A stretch of 64,000 nt of DNA from an uncultured Devosia sp. (GCF_946479885.1 NZ_CAMLHM010000002.1:186001-250000), one strand, 5' to 3'; counted from the stretch's first letter, positions 8,157 to 17,574 are shown. A program made the numbers and translations. Notes: generated from the letters alone by a model not told the origin.

Positions 8157-8185
8157 ATGGGCCGGCCCTTGGGCCGGCCCATTTG
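8157..8185 (+). terminator. Strong hairpin between the two PRC-barrel genes
   Basis: ATGGGCCGGCCC (8157-8168) and GGGCCGGCCCAT (8171-8182) are exact inverted repeats around TT, followed by TTG. It is a very stable stem with a weak T-run, so it is probably a terminator or processing hairpin that lowers expression of the second gene. Confidence 0.6.
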
Positions 8186-8202
8186 CGTCACAGGAGACCA
8201 CT

Positions 8203-9117
8203 ATGTTCCGCTCGCTCATCGTCACGGGGGCCACAGCCCTGCTGATCCTCCCCGCCTTTGGCCAGGTCGCCGCGCCGGCCACCGAACTCGAGCAGAGCGG
8301 GCTGACGCCGCCCACCGTGCTGTCGCAGGGCTATGCCGCCAGCGGCCAGGATGTTCTGGTCACGGGTCTGCTCGGGGAAACCGTCTTTTCCTCTGTCGAT
8401 GACACGGCCGAGGAGGTGGGCACCATCTCGGACATGGTGGTGACCTCGGGGCTTGGCATATCGGCGGTGGTTATCAGCGTCGGCGGCTTTCTCGGCGTCG
8501 GCGAAAAGGACGTAGCTGTGGACTTTGCCCAGCTCGAATGGGCCCAGCGCGACGATGGCTCGCGTCGCTGGGTGCTCAAGACCACCGCCGAGGCGCTGGC
8601 CGCAGCGCCCGCTTTCGCCTGGTCCGACAGCGAGGCGATGACCGGCGAGACGGCCCTGACCCCGCAGGAGGAACAGGACCAGTTGGTCGAAGGCGATCCC
8701 AACGCCACCGATGTCGACCCGGCCCTGACCACCGATCAGGCCGAGCGCCCCGCCATCACCACGCCGGTCGATCGAACCGGCTTTTCCGATTTCGACGAAA
8801 CCGGCCTTTCGGCCGAGGACCTGCGCGGCATTGGTGTCTATGGCATCAATGACGAGCAGATCGGCACCATCGGCGATATCGTCACCAATCCCGACGGCAG
8901 CTTCGACGCCATCATCGTCGATGTCGGCGGCTTCCTTGGCCTGGGCGCCAAGCCCGTCGCCGTGGGCTTCGACAACCTGGCCTTTTCCGCCGACACCTTC
9001 GGCAACCGCTACCTGTTCCTCAACACCAGCAGGGCGCAACTCGAGAGCCAGACGGCCTACGATCCGGCCAGCTATGCCGACGCGCGGGACAGCCAGCGCA
9101 TGGTGATCGCGCCCTGA
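8203..9117 (+). CDS. Exported protein with two PRC-barrel domains
   Basis: 304 aa with a signal peptide (MFRSLIVTGATALLILPAFG, cleavage probably near residue 22-25). Two PRC-barrel repeats follow: residues ~50-125 (LLGETVFSSVDDTAEEVG, VGGFLGVGEKDVAVDF) and ~205-290 (GVYGINDEQIGTIGDI, VGGFLGLGAKPVAVGF), joined by an acidic linker. The first barrel is close to that of the preceding gene, so tandem duplication and internal duplication are both apparent. Probably periplasmic or envelope-associated. Function unknown; members are often reported as stress-related. A GGAG lies 5-9 nt before the ATG. Confidence 0.87.
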   Translation: MFRSLIVTGATALLILPAFGQVAAPATELEQSGLTPPTVLSQGYAASGQDVLVTGLLGETVFSSVDDTAEEVGTISDMVVTSGLGISAVVISVGGFLGVGEKDVAVDFAQLEWAQRDDGSRRWVLKTTAEALAAAPAFAWSDSEAMTGETALTPQEEQDQLVEGDPNATDVDPALTTDQAERPAITTPVDRTGFSDFDETGLSAEDLRGIGVYGINDEQIGTIGDIVTNPDGSFDAIIVDVGGFLGLGAKPVAVGFDNLAFSADTFGNRYLFLNTSRAQLESQTAYDPASYADARDSQRMVIAP

Positions 9118-9122
9118 GCGCG

Positions 9123-9545
9123 CTAACCGGCGTAGGGCACCTCGACATCGACGACCCAGGTGATGTCGAAGCGGTCCTTCAGCATGCCATAGAGCGGCGC
9201 CCACCCGGCCGGCCCCAGCGGCTGGATGACGGTGGCGCCGGCCGCCAGCTTTGCCCAATACTGGCTGATCTCATCGCCCGACTGGCCCCGCAGCGAGACG
9301 AAGAACGGTATCTCGCCCGGGTTCCAGTCGAGGCTCGCCGGCACGTCATAGGCCATGATGGCGAAGCCGCTTTCCCCGGTCACCTGGCCCCACATCACCT
9401 GGTCGGCACTCGCCTCGTCCCGGACATTGCCGACGTCGCGATAGGTGACTACCACCAGGTGGCCACCAAACACCGACTGGTAGAATTCGAGGGCAGCGCG
9501 GGCATCGCCGCGGAAATTGAGATGCGGTGTGGTCTTGACGGTCAT
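9123..9545 (-). CDS. VOC-superfamily protein (PhnB/DUF1428-like glyoxalase fold)
   Basis: 140 aa from the ATG at 9545, which has AGGAG 6 nt upstream; the frame stays open another 46 codons but this reads through the divergent promoter. HLNFRGDARAALEFYQSVFGGHL is the classic N-terminal module of PhnB-like vicinal-oxygen-chelate proteins, and the second module shows FFVSLRGQSGDEISQYWAKLAAGA. These are small dimers usually of unknown substrate, sometimes linked to resistance. It is divergent from a YafY-type regulator with 73 bp between the start codons, a common VOC/YafY arrangement in which the regulator controls both. Confidence 0.87.
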   Translation of the reverse strand: MTVKTTPHLNFRGDARAALEFYQSVFGGHLVVVTYRDVGNVRDEASADQVMWGQVTGESGFAIMAYDVPASLDWNPGEIPFFVSLRGQSGDEISQYWAKLAAGATVIQPLGPAGWAPLYGMLKDRFDITWVVDVEVPYAG

Positions 9546-9590
9546 GGCAGGCTCCTTTGTTGAAACGACAGGGCCTGCTATAGCCAAGGA

Positions 9591-9613
9591 CAACTGCCAC
9601 TTTCCGTCAGTTG
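9591..9613. promoter_or_regulatory. Dyad in the VOC/YafY divergent promoter
   Basis: CAACTG (9591-9596) and CAGTTG (9608-9613) are inverted repeats separated by 11 bp, just before the YafY-type start at 9619. CTATAG at about 9578 may be a -10. It is a plausible operator for the adjacent regulator; this rests on position only. Confidence 0.35.
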
Positions 9614-9618
9614 GAGCC

Positions 9619-10317
9619 ATGGCCAGACCCGACCGCCTGTTTCGCCTGCTGCAGGCCATCCGCATGATGCCGGCGCCGATCACCGCCGCGCGCCTGGCCG
9701 AGGAAACCGAGGTGTCGCTGCGTTCGCTCTATCGCGACATCGACAGCCTGCGCGCCGCCGGCGCCCGCATCGAAGGCGAGCGTGGCTATGGCTATCGCCT
9801 GATCGAAGACAATGCCCTGCCGCCCCAGACCTTCGACCGCATCGAAATCGAGGCCATCGTCCTGGGCCTGGCCGAAGTCCGGCATATGGGTGATCCGGCC
9901 TTGGCGCAGGCCGCCGCCTCCGTGCTCGCCAAGGTTGCCGCAACCCTGCCCGATGACCGCGAACAGCAGCTGTTCCACGCCATCTCGCACGTCTATCGGC
10001 CCGACGCCCGCTACGATCCGCCGCCGTCCCTGCACCTGGTCCGTCAGGCCTGCTGGGACGAGCAGGCCCTGGCCATCGGCTATACCGACAAGGGCGGCGC
10101 CATCACCGAACGCACCGTCCTGCCGCTGGCCATCGTCTATACCGATCACACCCTGACCCTGCTGGCCTGGTGCAACCTGCGCGAAGCCTTCCGCATGTTT
10201 GGCCTGGCGCGCATGCAGAACGTCCGGCTCGCCGGAGCCAGCTTCCGCCCGCGCCGGGCCGTACTGCTGCGCGACTATCTTGCAGAGCTGGCTGCAGGCG
10301 ACGGCGCCGCGGCCTGA
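9619..10317 (+). CDS. YafY-family transcriptional regulator (HTH_11 + WYL)
   Basis: 232 aa from the ATG at 9619; the frame is open from 9517 but the true N-terminus MARPDRLFRLLQAIRM is standard for the family. The N-terminal winged helix (ITAARLAEETEVSLRSLYRDIDSLRAAGARIEG) is followed by a WYL domain from about residue 135 (ALAIGYTDKGGAITERTVLPLAIVY and LLAWCNLREAFRMF). WYL domains sense ligands or nucleic acids. The gene is divergent from the VOC protein, its probable target, and may be autoregulated through the dyad at 9591-9613. Confidence 0.92.
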   Translation: MARPDRLFRLLQAIRMMPAPITAARLAEETEVSLRSLYRDIDSLRAAGARIEGERGYGYRLIEDNALPPQTFDRIEIEAIVLGLAEVRHMGDPALAQAAASVLAKVAATLPDDREQQLFHAISHVYRPDARYDPPPSLHLVRQACWDEQALAIGYTDKGGAITERTVLPLAIVYTDHTLTLLAWCNLREAFRMFGLARMQNVRLAGASFRPRRAVLLRDYLAELAAGDGAAA

Positions 10318-10395
10318 ATGCCATCTCGCCTGGCCTCCGCACCTGTGCCATCATTGGCCAAGTTTGCTGCACAATCAAACGCTTAACGGGGCAAT

Positions 10396-11130
10396 ATGCG
10401 TATGGATCTTCCCTATTACGACGGCCAGCCTGTCGACATCGCTCCGCTGGGCTGGCTGGCGCTTCTCGGCTCGGTGATCATCGGCTTTGCGGCACTGATC
10501 ACCCTTCCTTTCCCGAGCTTTCCGCTGAACCTGTTGCCGGCCGTGGTGTTTACCGGGCTGCCCCTGCTCACTTTGGCCTGGGTCACCGGCGGCAGGCACA
10601 CGGCGCTGTTCGGCCGCTTCGGCATCAAGGAGGTCGCGCTGGCTTTGGGCTTTGGCCTGTTGACCATGCTGATTTCCATGCTCGTCGGGCTGATCCTGCT
10701 CCGGTTCACCACCATGAACGCCAACCCAACGGCCGGCGTGCTCGCAGGTATCGGCGCCGTCAATCTGGTTGGCTTCATGATCCGGACCGCCATCCAGCTC
10801 GTTGGCGAAGAGCTGATGACCGTCCTCCCGCTACTGGCAGTGCTGTGGCTGTGCGTCGGCAAACTCGGCCTGTCGCGCCGTTCCGGGCTGGTTGTTGCCG
10901 TACTCGTCTCCACTGCCTGGTTTGCCGCCGTACACCTGCCGACCTACGACTGGAACCTCATCCAGTGCTTCGGTGGCATCGGTGCGGCCAGGCTCGTTCT
11001 GACGGCAGCCTTCCTCGTCACCCGCAACCTCTGGGTCTCGGCCGGCGCGCATATCGTCAACGACTGGACCGAGTTCCTGCTGCCGACCTTGCTGGCCGGC
11101 GGACACACCCCGATCGACCCGGGCGCCTGA
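10396..11130 (+). CDS. CPBP-family intramembrane metalloprotease
   Basis: 244 aa with about seven hydrophobic segments. The three short motifs of CAAX-processing/bacteriocin-protection (CPBP/Abi) proteases are present: VGEELMTVLPLL near residue 140 (the EE motif, here lacking the usual Arg), AAVHLPTYDW near 177 and SAGAHIVNDW near 217. Family members cleave substrates inside the membrane and are linked to bacteriocin self-immunity or peptide processing; the substrate here is unknown. A second in-frame ATG two codons in is equally plausible. The gene ends just before a bidirectional terminator shared with fliJ. Confidence 0.83.
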   Translation: MRMDLPYYDGQPVDIAPLGWLALLGSVIIGFAALITLPFPSFPLNLLPAVVFTGLPLLTLAWVTGGRHTALFGRFGIKEVALALGFGLLTMLISMLVGLILLRFTTMNANPTAGVLAGIGAVNLVGFMIRTAIQLVGEELMTVLPLLAVLWLCVGKLGLSRRSGLVVAVLVSTAWFAAVHLPTYDWNLIQCFGGIGAARLVLTAAFLVTRNLWVSAGAHIVNDWTEFLLPTLLAGGHTPIDPGA

Positions 11131-11141
11131 CGCCAGAACAA

Positions 11142-11167
11142 AAAGCCCGCTTGCGCGGGCTTTCAAA
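11142..11167. terminator. Bidirectional Rho-independent terminator
   Basis: AAAGCCCGC (11142-11150) and GCGGGCTTT (11155-11163) form a 9-bp stem with loop TTGC. A-rich sequence lies on one side and T-rich on the other, so it can end both the CPBP gene (+) and the fliI-fliJ unit (-). Confidence 0.85.
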
Positions 11168-11181
11168 TTCGATGGTCGCCG

Positions 11182-11595
11182 TTACTGCCGCGAGAACCGC
11201 AGCCGGCCAATCTCGTCATATTCGGACTGTTCGACCTTGAGCTGCTCGGCGGCCTCGCGCTGGTGTTCGCGCTGGTCCAGCAACTCGACCTTCTTGAGGT
11301 CTTCGAGCGCCTCGGCCAGGCCATCCTGGGCCGCTTCGAGCTTGCCCTTCATGTCATTGGCCGAATTGAGCAGGTTGTCGCGCCGGGTCAGCGCGGCCTT
11401 GGCAAAGGTCGAATAGGCAAAGTGGGCCACATCGGAAATGCCGGTCTTGGTGTGCTCGATTTCGATCTGCTGGTCGAGTTCGGACGCCATGCGCTCGAAA
11501 TCGGCAATCATCATCTCGATCTGCGCAACCTGACGGCGCTTCTCATCCACCTGGAATTTCTTGAGCCGAATGAGGCTCTCGCTGCGCGATTTCAA
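11182..11595 (-). CDS. fliJ: Flagellar export protein FliJ
   Basis: 137 aa, almost entirely charged alpha helix (KSRSESLIRLKKFQVDEKRR, then long heptad-like segments to residue 130), the expected size and character of FliJ. FliJ is the central stalk of the FliH-FliI ATPase complex and escorts chaperones to FlhA. It follows fliI on the same strand with a gap of 53 bp, the standard order. The assignment rests on position plus coiled-coil character, since FliJ sequences diverge strongly. Confidence 0.85.
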   Translation of the reverse strand: MKSRSESLIRLKKFQVDEKRRQVAQIEMMIADFERMASELDQQIEIEHTKTGISDVAHFAYSTFAKAALTRRDNLLNSANDMKGKLEAAQDGLAEALEDLKKVELLDQREHQREAAEQLKVEQSEYDEIGRLRFSRQ

Positions 11596-11648
11596 GACCT
11601 GTACTCCTTACACACCAAGTCAGTTCCGGGACCGATACACATGTCCCA

Positions 11649-12977
11649 TCAGCCCGCCGCACCCGCCTCGGCCACGATCGCTTCGAGCATTTTGTAGCCC
11701 TCGGCGATGCTGGTCGTCTCTTCCCGCGTCTGCCCGAGAAACGCCTCGAGCGCGGGATAGATGGCGATCGCGCGGTCCACTTTCGGATCTGACCCTTTCC
11801 GGTAAGCCCCAAGCCGGATCAGTTCCTCCATGTCCGAGAAGATGGACATGAGCTCTCGCGCCTTCTGCAGGACCGGCCGCACTTCGGCCGGAACGCACCC
11901 TGGCATGGTGCGCGAGATGGACCGGAGCACGTTGACCGCCGGGTAGCGTCCCCGCTCGGCGATCCCGCGCTCCATCACGATGTGCCCATCGAGAATACCG
12001 CGCACGGCGTCCGCAATGGGCTCATTGTGATCATCACCTTCAACTAAAACGGTAAAGAGACCGGTAACAGAACCCGTCGTGGGTGTGCCTGGACCCGCAC
12101 GTTCGAGCAATCGTGGCAATTCGGTGAACACGGTCGGTGGATAACCCTTGGCCGTGGGTGGCTCCCCGATAGCGAGGCCAATCTCGCGCTGCGCCATGGC
12201 AAAGCGGGTGAGGCTATCCATCATGCACAGCACCCGCTGGCCCTGGTCGCGGAAATATTCACTGAGCGCCAGGCTCATATAGGCGGCCTGGCGCCGCATC
12301 AGCGCGGCTTCGTCCGAGGTGGCGACCACCACCACCGCATGCGCCAGTCCTTCTTCACCCAGATATTCCTGGATGAATTCGTGCACCTCGCGCCCGCGCT
12401 CGCCGATCAGCCCGATGATCGCCACATCCACATTGGCATTGCGGGCCAGCATCGACATCAGCACTGACTTACCCACGCCCGAGCCGGCGAAAATGCCCAT
12501 GCGCTGGCCTTCGCACAGCGTGGTGAAGGTGTTGAGGCACCGCACACCCAGTTCCAGCGGATCGCCCACGCGCACGCGGTCATGCGCCAGCAGCGGATTT
12601 TGTCGCAAGGGATAGGCCGTGGCGCCGCGGGGCAGCGGCCCCTTGCCGTCGATCGGCTCGCCATCGGCATTGATCACGCGGCCCAGCCAGCCCTGGCTGG
12701 GAAACGCCGCCCCGTCATGGCGCTGGAACACCGCCTTGCAGCCCAGCCGCACGCCGCTCAGTTGCCCGAACGGCAGGCACAGGGCATGCCCGTCCTTGAA
12801 GCCGATGATCTCGGCTGCGAGCCGCTCGCCATTGACGGTCTCGATTTGCACCCGGCCGCCGACGCGCAGTTCGCGCACCGGACCGACGATTTCCACCAAG
12901 AGGCCCTGCACGGATTTGACCCGGCCGAACACTTCGACATCGTCGATCGCATCGATGGCAGAGATCAGCGCCTTCAT
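11649..12977 (-). CDS. fliI: Flagellum-specific ATP synthase FliI
   Basis: 442 aa. Walker A GSGVGKS is at residues 165-171, and the F1-beta-like core is evident ([62 protein letters not shown]). FliI is the hexameric ATPase that energises export of flagellar subunits. It starts at the ATG at 12977 and is followed by fliJ. The 423-bp gap to the divergent ctrA gene contains a CtrA-like box about 80-95 bp upstream of this start, so cell-cycle control of the operon is likely. Confidence 0.97.
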   Translation of the reverse strand: MKALISAIDAIDDVEVFGRVKSVQGLLVEIVGPVRELRVGGRVQIETVNGERLAAEIIGFKDGHALCLPFGQLSGVRLGCKAVFQRHDGAAFPSQGWLGRVINADGEPIDGKGPLPRGATAYPLRQNPLLAHDRVRVGDPLELGVRCLNTFTTLCEGQRMGIFAGSGVGKSVLMSMLARNANVDVAIIGLIGERGREVHEFIQEYLGEEGLAHAVVVVATSDEAALMRRQAAYMSLALSEYFRDQGQRVLCMMDSLTRFAMAQREIGLAIGEPPTAKGYPPTVFTELPRLLERAGPGTPTTGSVTGLFTVLVEGDDHNEPIADAVRGILDGHIVMERGIAERGRYPAVNVLRSISRTMPGCVPAEVRPVLQKARELMSIFSDMEELIRLGAYRKGSDPKVDRAIAIYPALEAFLGQTREETTSIAEGYKMLEAIVAEAGAAG

Positions 12978-13400
12978 GGTCTGTCAGTTTCCGTTCATCG
13001 GCGTCATAAACTATGGTTTCCCGGTCGCTCGAATCGTCTCGGGTCACGAATCACACAGTAACCGATCGTTAAGCAAAAGGCGCTATTTGAGGGTTTGGCC
13101 CCGTCCGTCCGCAGCTTTGCACCGACCGTCCGCCAACCCCCTGACACAGCCACAATTGCTTGAGTCGAAAGAGTCGGTTGAAACCTCTTCTTAAACCATT
13201 TTCTTAAGAAAATTCAGTAAGATTAACCATTAGATTTCAATGACTTAGATATAATTTGTACTAACGCCGTTTGCGTATTGCCGAACCGAATTAAACTTTG
13301 TTAACTATTTGGGCTTAGGGTTCAGTCATATCCAGTAGGGTTGGCGTGGGGCAGTCGAGGTCCCACGGTTCCAGCAGGAACGAATGGCAAGGGGAATATA
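12978..13400. promoter_or_regulatory. fliI / ctrA divergent control region with CtrA-like boxes and GANTC sites
   Basis: This 423-bp gap has no convincing gene and becomes very AT-rich at 13185-13310. GTAA-N7-TTAA at 13058-13072 differs by one base from the CtrA consensus TTAA-N7-TTAA. TTAACCAT at 13223-13230 fits a CtrA half-site. TTAA pairs with 9-bp (13191-13207) and 6-bp (13291-13304) spacing are imperfect boxes. GANTC, the CcrM methylation site, occurs four times: 13031-13035, 13048-13052, 13162-13166 and 13171-13175. In Caulobacter, CtrA and CcrM both control ctrA transcription; here that is inference from motif content. Confidence 0.6.
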
Positions 13401-14108
<708 letters not shown>

Positions 14109-14132
14109 GCTCCCAGGCTCCGGCGTCGATCA

Positions 14133-14168
14133 AAAAGCCCCGTGCGAACCTTCGCACGGGGCTTTTGC
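14133..14168 (+). terminator. Rho-independent terminator of ctrA
   Basis: A 16-bp perfect stem, AAAAGCCCCGTGCGAA (14133-14148) with TTCGCACGGGGCTTTT (14151-14166), loop CC. It is symmetric enough to act on both strands and separates ctrA from the convergent gene. Confidence 0.92.
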
Positions 14169-14190
14169 TTGCGCGGAGTGATGCGCGACT

Positions 14191-14817
14191 TCAGTCGCCG
14201 GTCATCTGCATGACGGCCACGGCGTTGACCGTGCCGTCGTCATTGGCGCGGAAGGTCAGTTCTTGCCAGATTTCGAATGGCGCGGTGGCGGCCGGGGTAA
14301 GGTTGACGCTGCGGAACCAGCCATAGTCGTCCGGCTGGCCGGTCAGGTAGTTGCCGATGATGGCGTCGGTGGGCAGGCCGATGCCCATAATGCCCAGATC
14401 CGCATTCATGTCGGCCGGCCAGGTGCCGCATTTGGCCGAGGCCGGCGCTGCGTCGCGCACGTCGATGCCCACGCCCGTTACCTTGCCATCGCCCATTTCG
14501 CCGTCCGAATAGAGCCAGAGCGTTTCCGCATTGCGGCTGAGGCAGGCCCAGGTCACGGCCTCGCCGGCTTCGCCCCAGTTGTGCGCCTCGGTGCCCAGCT
14601 TGGCTGCCAGGTCGGCAATCGGGGTTTCTTCCAGCATGACCGTTTCGGCGCCGATGGTGACGGCATAGACCTGCTTGACCGTGCCCCACGGCTCCGGTGC
14701 GGCCGGACCGCTGCGCGACACCTGGTCAATCCAGGTGTTGGCAATCGGCGAGTCCTCGGCCAGGACCGGGATGGCGGAGCCTGCGAGCAGCAGGCAGATG
14801 ATGGCAGTGTGACGCAT
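14191..14817 (-). CDS. Exported protein of unknown function
   Basis: 208 aa. The ATG at 14817 gives a clean signal peptide (MRHTAIICLLLAGSAIPVLA) and has GAGGGG about 10 nt upstream; a TTG start six codons earlier is less likely. The mature part has no domain I recognise; it contains a few Cys/Trp residues (AVTWACLSRNAETLWLYSDG, CGTWPADMN) and ends with a beta-rich LTFRANDDGTVNAVAVMQMTG. Probably periplasmic. It is divergent from the alpha/beta hydrolase gene with 172 bp between the two starts. Confidence 0.7.
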   Translation of the reverse strand: MRHTAIICLLLAGSAIPVLAEDSPIANTWIDQVSRSGPAAPEPWGTVKQVYAVTIGAETVMLEETPIADLAAKLGTEAHNWGEAGEAVTWACLSRNAETLWLYSDGEMGDGKVTGVGIDVRDAAPASAKCGTWPADMNADLGIMGIGLPTDAIIGNYLTGQPDDYGWFRSVNLTPAATAPFEIWQELTFRANDDGTVNAVAVMQMTGD

Positions 14818-14989
14818 TTGGTGTTGTCCCCTCAATTGGTGGCGCCGCTATAGCGATGGCCAGATGAACGCAATCTGACAGTCGGCGTGTGGCGGCATCT
14901 TTTTCGCACAACGCTGTCGAAAGTCCTGACCACCACTCGTCGTTGAGACAGAAGCGCGGTCGGGAGCCGCGCACAATGAGGAGACACCG

Positions 14990-15853
14990 ATGATCCGCTC
15001 TGCCATCACCCTGGCTGCCATGCTGATGACGACAGCCGCCTTTGCCCAGTCCGAACCCACGGGTCAGACCGTCGAAGTCAACGGCATGCAGATGTATTAC
15101 GAGGTCAGCGGCGAGGGCGATCCGCTGATCGTCCTGCATGGGGCGTATATGAACATCCCCACCATGGGCGACATCATCCCAAGGCTGGCCGAGACCCACA
15201 AGGTCTATGCGCTCGAGTTCCAAGGCCATGGGCGCACCGAGGACATCGACCGACCCATCACCTATCCCAACCTCGCCGATGACGTCGCCGAGTTCATGGA
15301 CGCTGTCGGGATCGAGAAGGCCGACATCTTCGGCTACTCCATGGGCGCAGCCACCGGACTGAAGCTGGCGATCGACCACCCTGAAAAGGTCGACCAGCTG
15401 GTAGTCGCCTCGGTGGCTTATGACATGGCCGGCTCGCAGCCCGAATTCCTCACCATGATCCCCACCATGACCCCCGAAATGTTCATCGGTTCGCCCATGG
15501 AGGACGCCTGGAAGCAGTTTTCGCCCAATCCGGACGGCTTCCGACCCTTCGTCGAGCGCATGATCGCCCTCGAGCATGAGCCGATGGCCTGGGAAGAGGA
15601 CGTTCGCAAGCTCAAGACACCCATGCTGATCATCGCCGGCGATGCCGACATGATGACGCTCGAACACGTTGTCAGTCTCTTCCGCCTGATGGGCGGTGGT
15701 GCCCCCGGCGACATGGGAAAGCCGCTCGCCGCGTCGCGCCTGGCCATCCTGCCCGCCACCTCGCATACCGCTGTCATCGACCAGGTCGACCTGCTGCTCG
15801 GTTTCATCGAACCCTTCCTCAAGAACGAAACCCCCAAGGGCATGTTCGAATAG
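14990..15853 (+). CDS. Exported alpha/beta-fold hydrolase
   Basis: 287 aa with a 19-residue signal peptide (MIRSAITLAAMLMTTAAFA). The hydrolase fold is visible: oxyanion-side LHGAY near residue 50, nucleophile elbow GYSMGA at 115-120 with Ser117, acid in IIAGDADMMT near 216 and His in ATSHTAV near 258. Such enzymes hydrolyse esters, amides or epoxides; the substrate is unknown. A GAGGAG lies 6-11 nt before the ATG. The gene is followed by a strong inverted repeat and then a sigma factor on the same strand, so the two may be linked functionally, but this is inference. Confidence 0.9.
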   Translation: MIRSAITLAAMLMTTAAFAQSEPTGQTVEVNGMQMYYEVSGEGDPLIVLHGAYMNIPTMGDIIPRLAETHKVYALEFQGHGRTEDIDRPITYPNLADDVAEFMDAVGIEKADIFGYSMGAATGLKLAIDHPEKVDQLVVASVAYDMAGSQPEFLTMIPTMTPEMFIGSPMEDAWKQFSPNPDGFRPFVERMIALEHEPMAWEEDVRKLKTPMLIIAGDADMMTLEHVVSLFRLMGGGAPGDMGKPLAASRLAILPATSHTAVIDQVDLLLGFIEPFLKNETPKGMFE

Positions 15854-15867
15854 AAAGACCCCAGGCA

Positions 15868-15900
15868 TGCCCGCAGCATGTTCCATGCATGCTGCGGGCA
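15868..15900. repeat. 13-bp inverted repeat between hydrolase and sigma factor genes
   Basis: TGCCCGCAGCATG (15868-15880) and CATGCTGCGGGCA (15888-15900) are exact inverted repeats around a 7-bp loop. No T-run follows, so it is not a classical terminator; it could be an operator, an RNA-stability hairpin, or an attenuator before the sigma factor gene. Confidence 0.75.
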
Positions 15901-15943
15901 ATGGCCTTGCAGGCCTGTGCCGATGCTGGTTTCATCCGCCGCC

Positions 15944-17206
15944 ATGACGACCGAATCCGAAACCCATCGCGCCATAACGTCCGTCTGGAAAATCGAGCAG
16001 CCCCGCCTCATCGCGGGGTTGACGCGCATGGTGCGCGACATCTCCATGGCCGAGGAACTGGCGCAGGACGCGTTGATCATCGCGCTCAGGAAATGGCCGG
16101 AAACCGGGGTTCCCAACAATCCCGGCGCCTGGCTGATGCAGACCGCCAAGCGCCGCGCCATCGATTATTTCCGCCACCGCAAGATGGCCGCCACCAAGCT
16201 CGAGGAAGTCGGCCGCACCATCGAGGACGACGCCCCCGACCACGAAGCCGAGATCATCGAGAGCCTCGATGATGAGGTGGGCGATGACCTGCTGCGCCTG
16301 ATCTTCACCTCCTGTCATCCGATTTTGCCAGCAGAATCAAGGGTCGCGCTGACCCTGCGCCTCTTGGGCGGGCTCACTACCGAGGAAATCGCCCGCGCTT
16401 TCCTTGCTGCCGAACCGACCATCGGCCAGCGTATCGTGCGCGCCAAAAAGGCCATATCGGATGCCGGCATTCCCTTCGAGGTGCCCCGTGGCGCCGAGCG
16501 CGAGGAACGGCTGGGTTCGGTATTGGGCGTGCTCTACCTCATCTTCAACGAGGGCTATTCCGCCACCGCGGGCGATGACCTGATCCGACCCCAGCTCTGC
16601 GAGGAGGCGATGCGCCTTGGCCGCATCCTGGCCCAGTTGGCGCCCGACGATTCCGAGGTCCATGCCCTGCTGGCATTGATGGAAATCCAGGCCTCGCGCA
16701 CCGCCGCCCGCACCGACAAGCAGGGCGAGCCGGTGTTGCTGCTCGATCAGGATCGCTCCCGCTGGGACCAGTTGCTGATCCGCCGGGGCCTGGCAGCGCT
16801 CGACCGCGCCATCGCCCTGGGTGGTCAAAATGCGCCTTATGCGCTGCAGGCCGCCATCGCCGCCTGCCATGCCCGCGCCCGCAAGGGGGCCGATACTGAT
16901 TGGGCTCGCATCGCAGCGCTTTACGCGGTCCTCGCCCAGGTGACGCCCTCGCCGGTGATCGAGCTCAACCGCGCGGTCGCCGTATCCATGGCCCAAGGGC
17001 CGGCGGCAGCGCTGGTGCTGATCGATGCCATCAAGGACGATCCGACCTTGCGCAACTATCACCTGCTCTATGGCGTGCGCGGCGACATGCTCAGCAAGCT
17101 CGGCCGGCACACCGAGGCCATGCTCGAATTTCGCCGCGCCGCGGAACTGACCCGCAACGAGCGTGAAAAGAGCTATCTGCTTGGCAGAGCTGAAAAAACC
17201 GCCTAG
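15944..17206 (+). CDS. ECF sigma factor of the ECF42 type with C-terminal TPR-like extension
   Basis: 420 aa from the ATG at 15944; the frame is open from 15878 but that start lies inside the inverted repeat, and no site has a clear ribosome-binding sequence. Sigma region 2 (RLIAGLTRMVRDISMAEELA, DALIIALRKWPETGVPNNPG, AKRRAIDYFRHRKM) and region 4 (LPAESRVALTLRLLGGLTTE, EIARAFLAAEPTIGQRIVRA) fill residues 1-180. The remaining ~240 residues are the long extension typical of ECF42 (LGVLYLIFNEGY, ELNRAVAVSMAQGP), needed for activity in studied members. ECF42 factors usually sit beside DGPF/YCII-domain genes; none is seen here. The stop overlaps the convergent response-regulator gene by 4 bp. Confidence 0.9.
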   Translation: MTTESETHRAITSVWKIEQPRLIAGLTRMVRDISMAEELAQDALIIALRKWPETGVPNNPGAWLMQTAKRRAIDYFRHRKMAATKLEEVGRTIEDDAPDHEAEIIESLDDEVGDDLLRLIFTSCHPILPAESRVALTLRLLGGLTTEEIARAFLAAEPTIGQRIVRAKKAISDAGIPFEVPRGAEREERLGSVLGVLYLIFNEGYSATAGDDLIRPQLCEEAMRLGRILAQLAPDDSEVHALLALMEIQASRTAARTDKQGEPVLLLDQDRSRWDQLLIRRGLAALDRAIALGGQNAPYALQAAIAACHARARKGADTDWARIAALYAVLAQVTPSPVIELNRAVAVSMAQGPAAALVLIDAIKDDPTLRNYHLLYGVRGDMLSKLGRHTEAMLEFRRAAELTRNEREKSYLLGRAEKTA

Positions 17207-17574
17207 GCGGCGAGCGACGAGCCGAGGTCGAACTTGGCTTCGAGAATGGTGCGATCGAACGGCTTCATCATGTAGTCGCTGGCGCCGGCCTTGAGCGCCA
17301 GGGCGATGGCGCCGATGTCGTTCTCGACCGTGCAGTAGACGATATGCGGCTTGTCGCCGCCCACATAGGCCCGCAGCAGCTTGAGAAATTCCAGCCCGCT
17401 CATGATGGGCATGTTCCAGTCGAGCAGGATCGCGTCCGGCATTTCCTGGCGGCATTTGTCGAAGGCGTCCTGCCCGTCTTCGGCTTCCTCGACGATGTAG
17501 TCCATGTTTTCGAGGATGCGGCGCGCCACTTTGCGCACCACGCTCGAGTCATCGACGATGAGGCAGGACTTCAT
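17203..17574 (-). CDS. CheY-like single-domain response regulator
   Basis: 123 aa, a bare receiver domain: acidic pair at 8-9, phospho-acceptor Asp52 in LLDWNMPIMSG, Thr82 in YCTVEND and Lys104 in MMKPF. There is no output domain, so it acts by protein contact, as CheY, DivK or CpdR-like regulators do. It lies 95 bp downstream of chpT on the same strand, so a role in phosphate flow with ChpT is plausible, but a chemotaxis role near flagellar genes is equally possible. Its last bases overlap the end of the sigma factor gene on the other strand. Confidence 0.9.
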   Translation of the reverse strand: MKSCLIVDDSSVVRKVARRILENMDYIVEEAEDGQDAFDKCRQEMPDAILLDWNMPIMSGLEFLKLLRAYVGGDKPHIVYCTVENDIGAIALALKAGASDYMMKPFDRTILEAKFDLGSSLAA

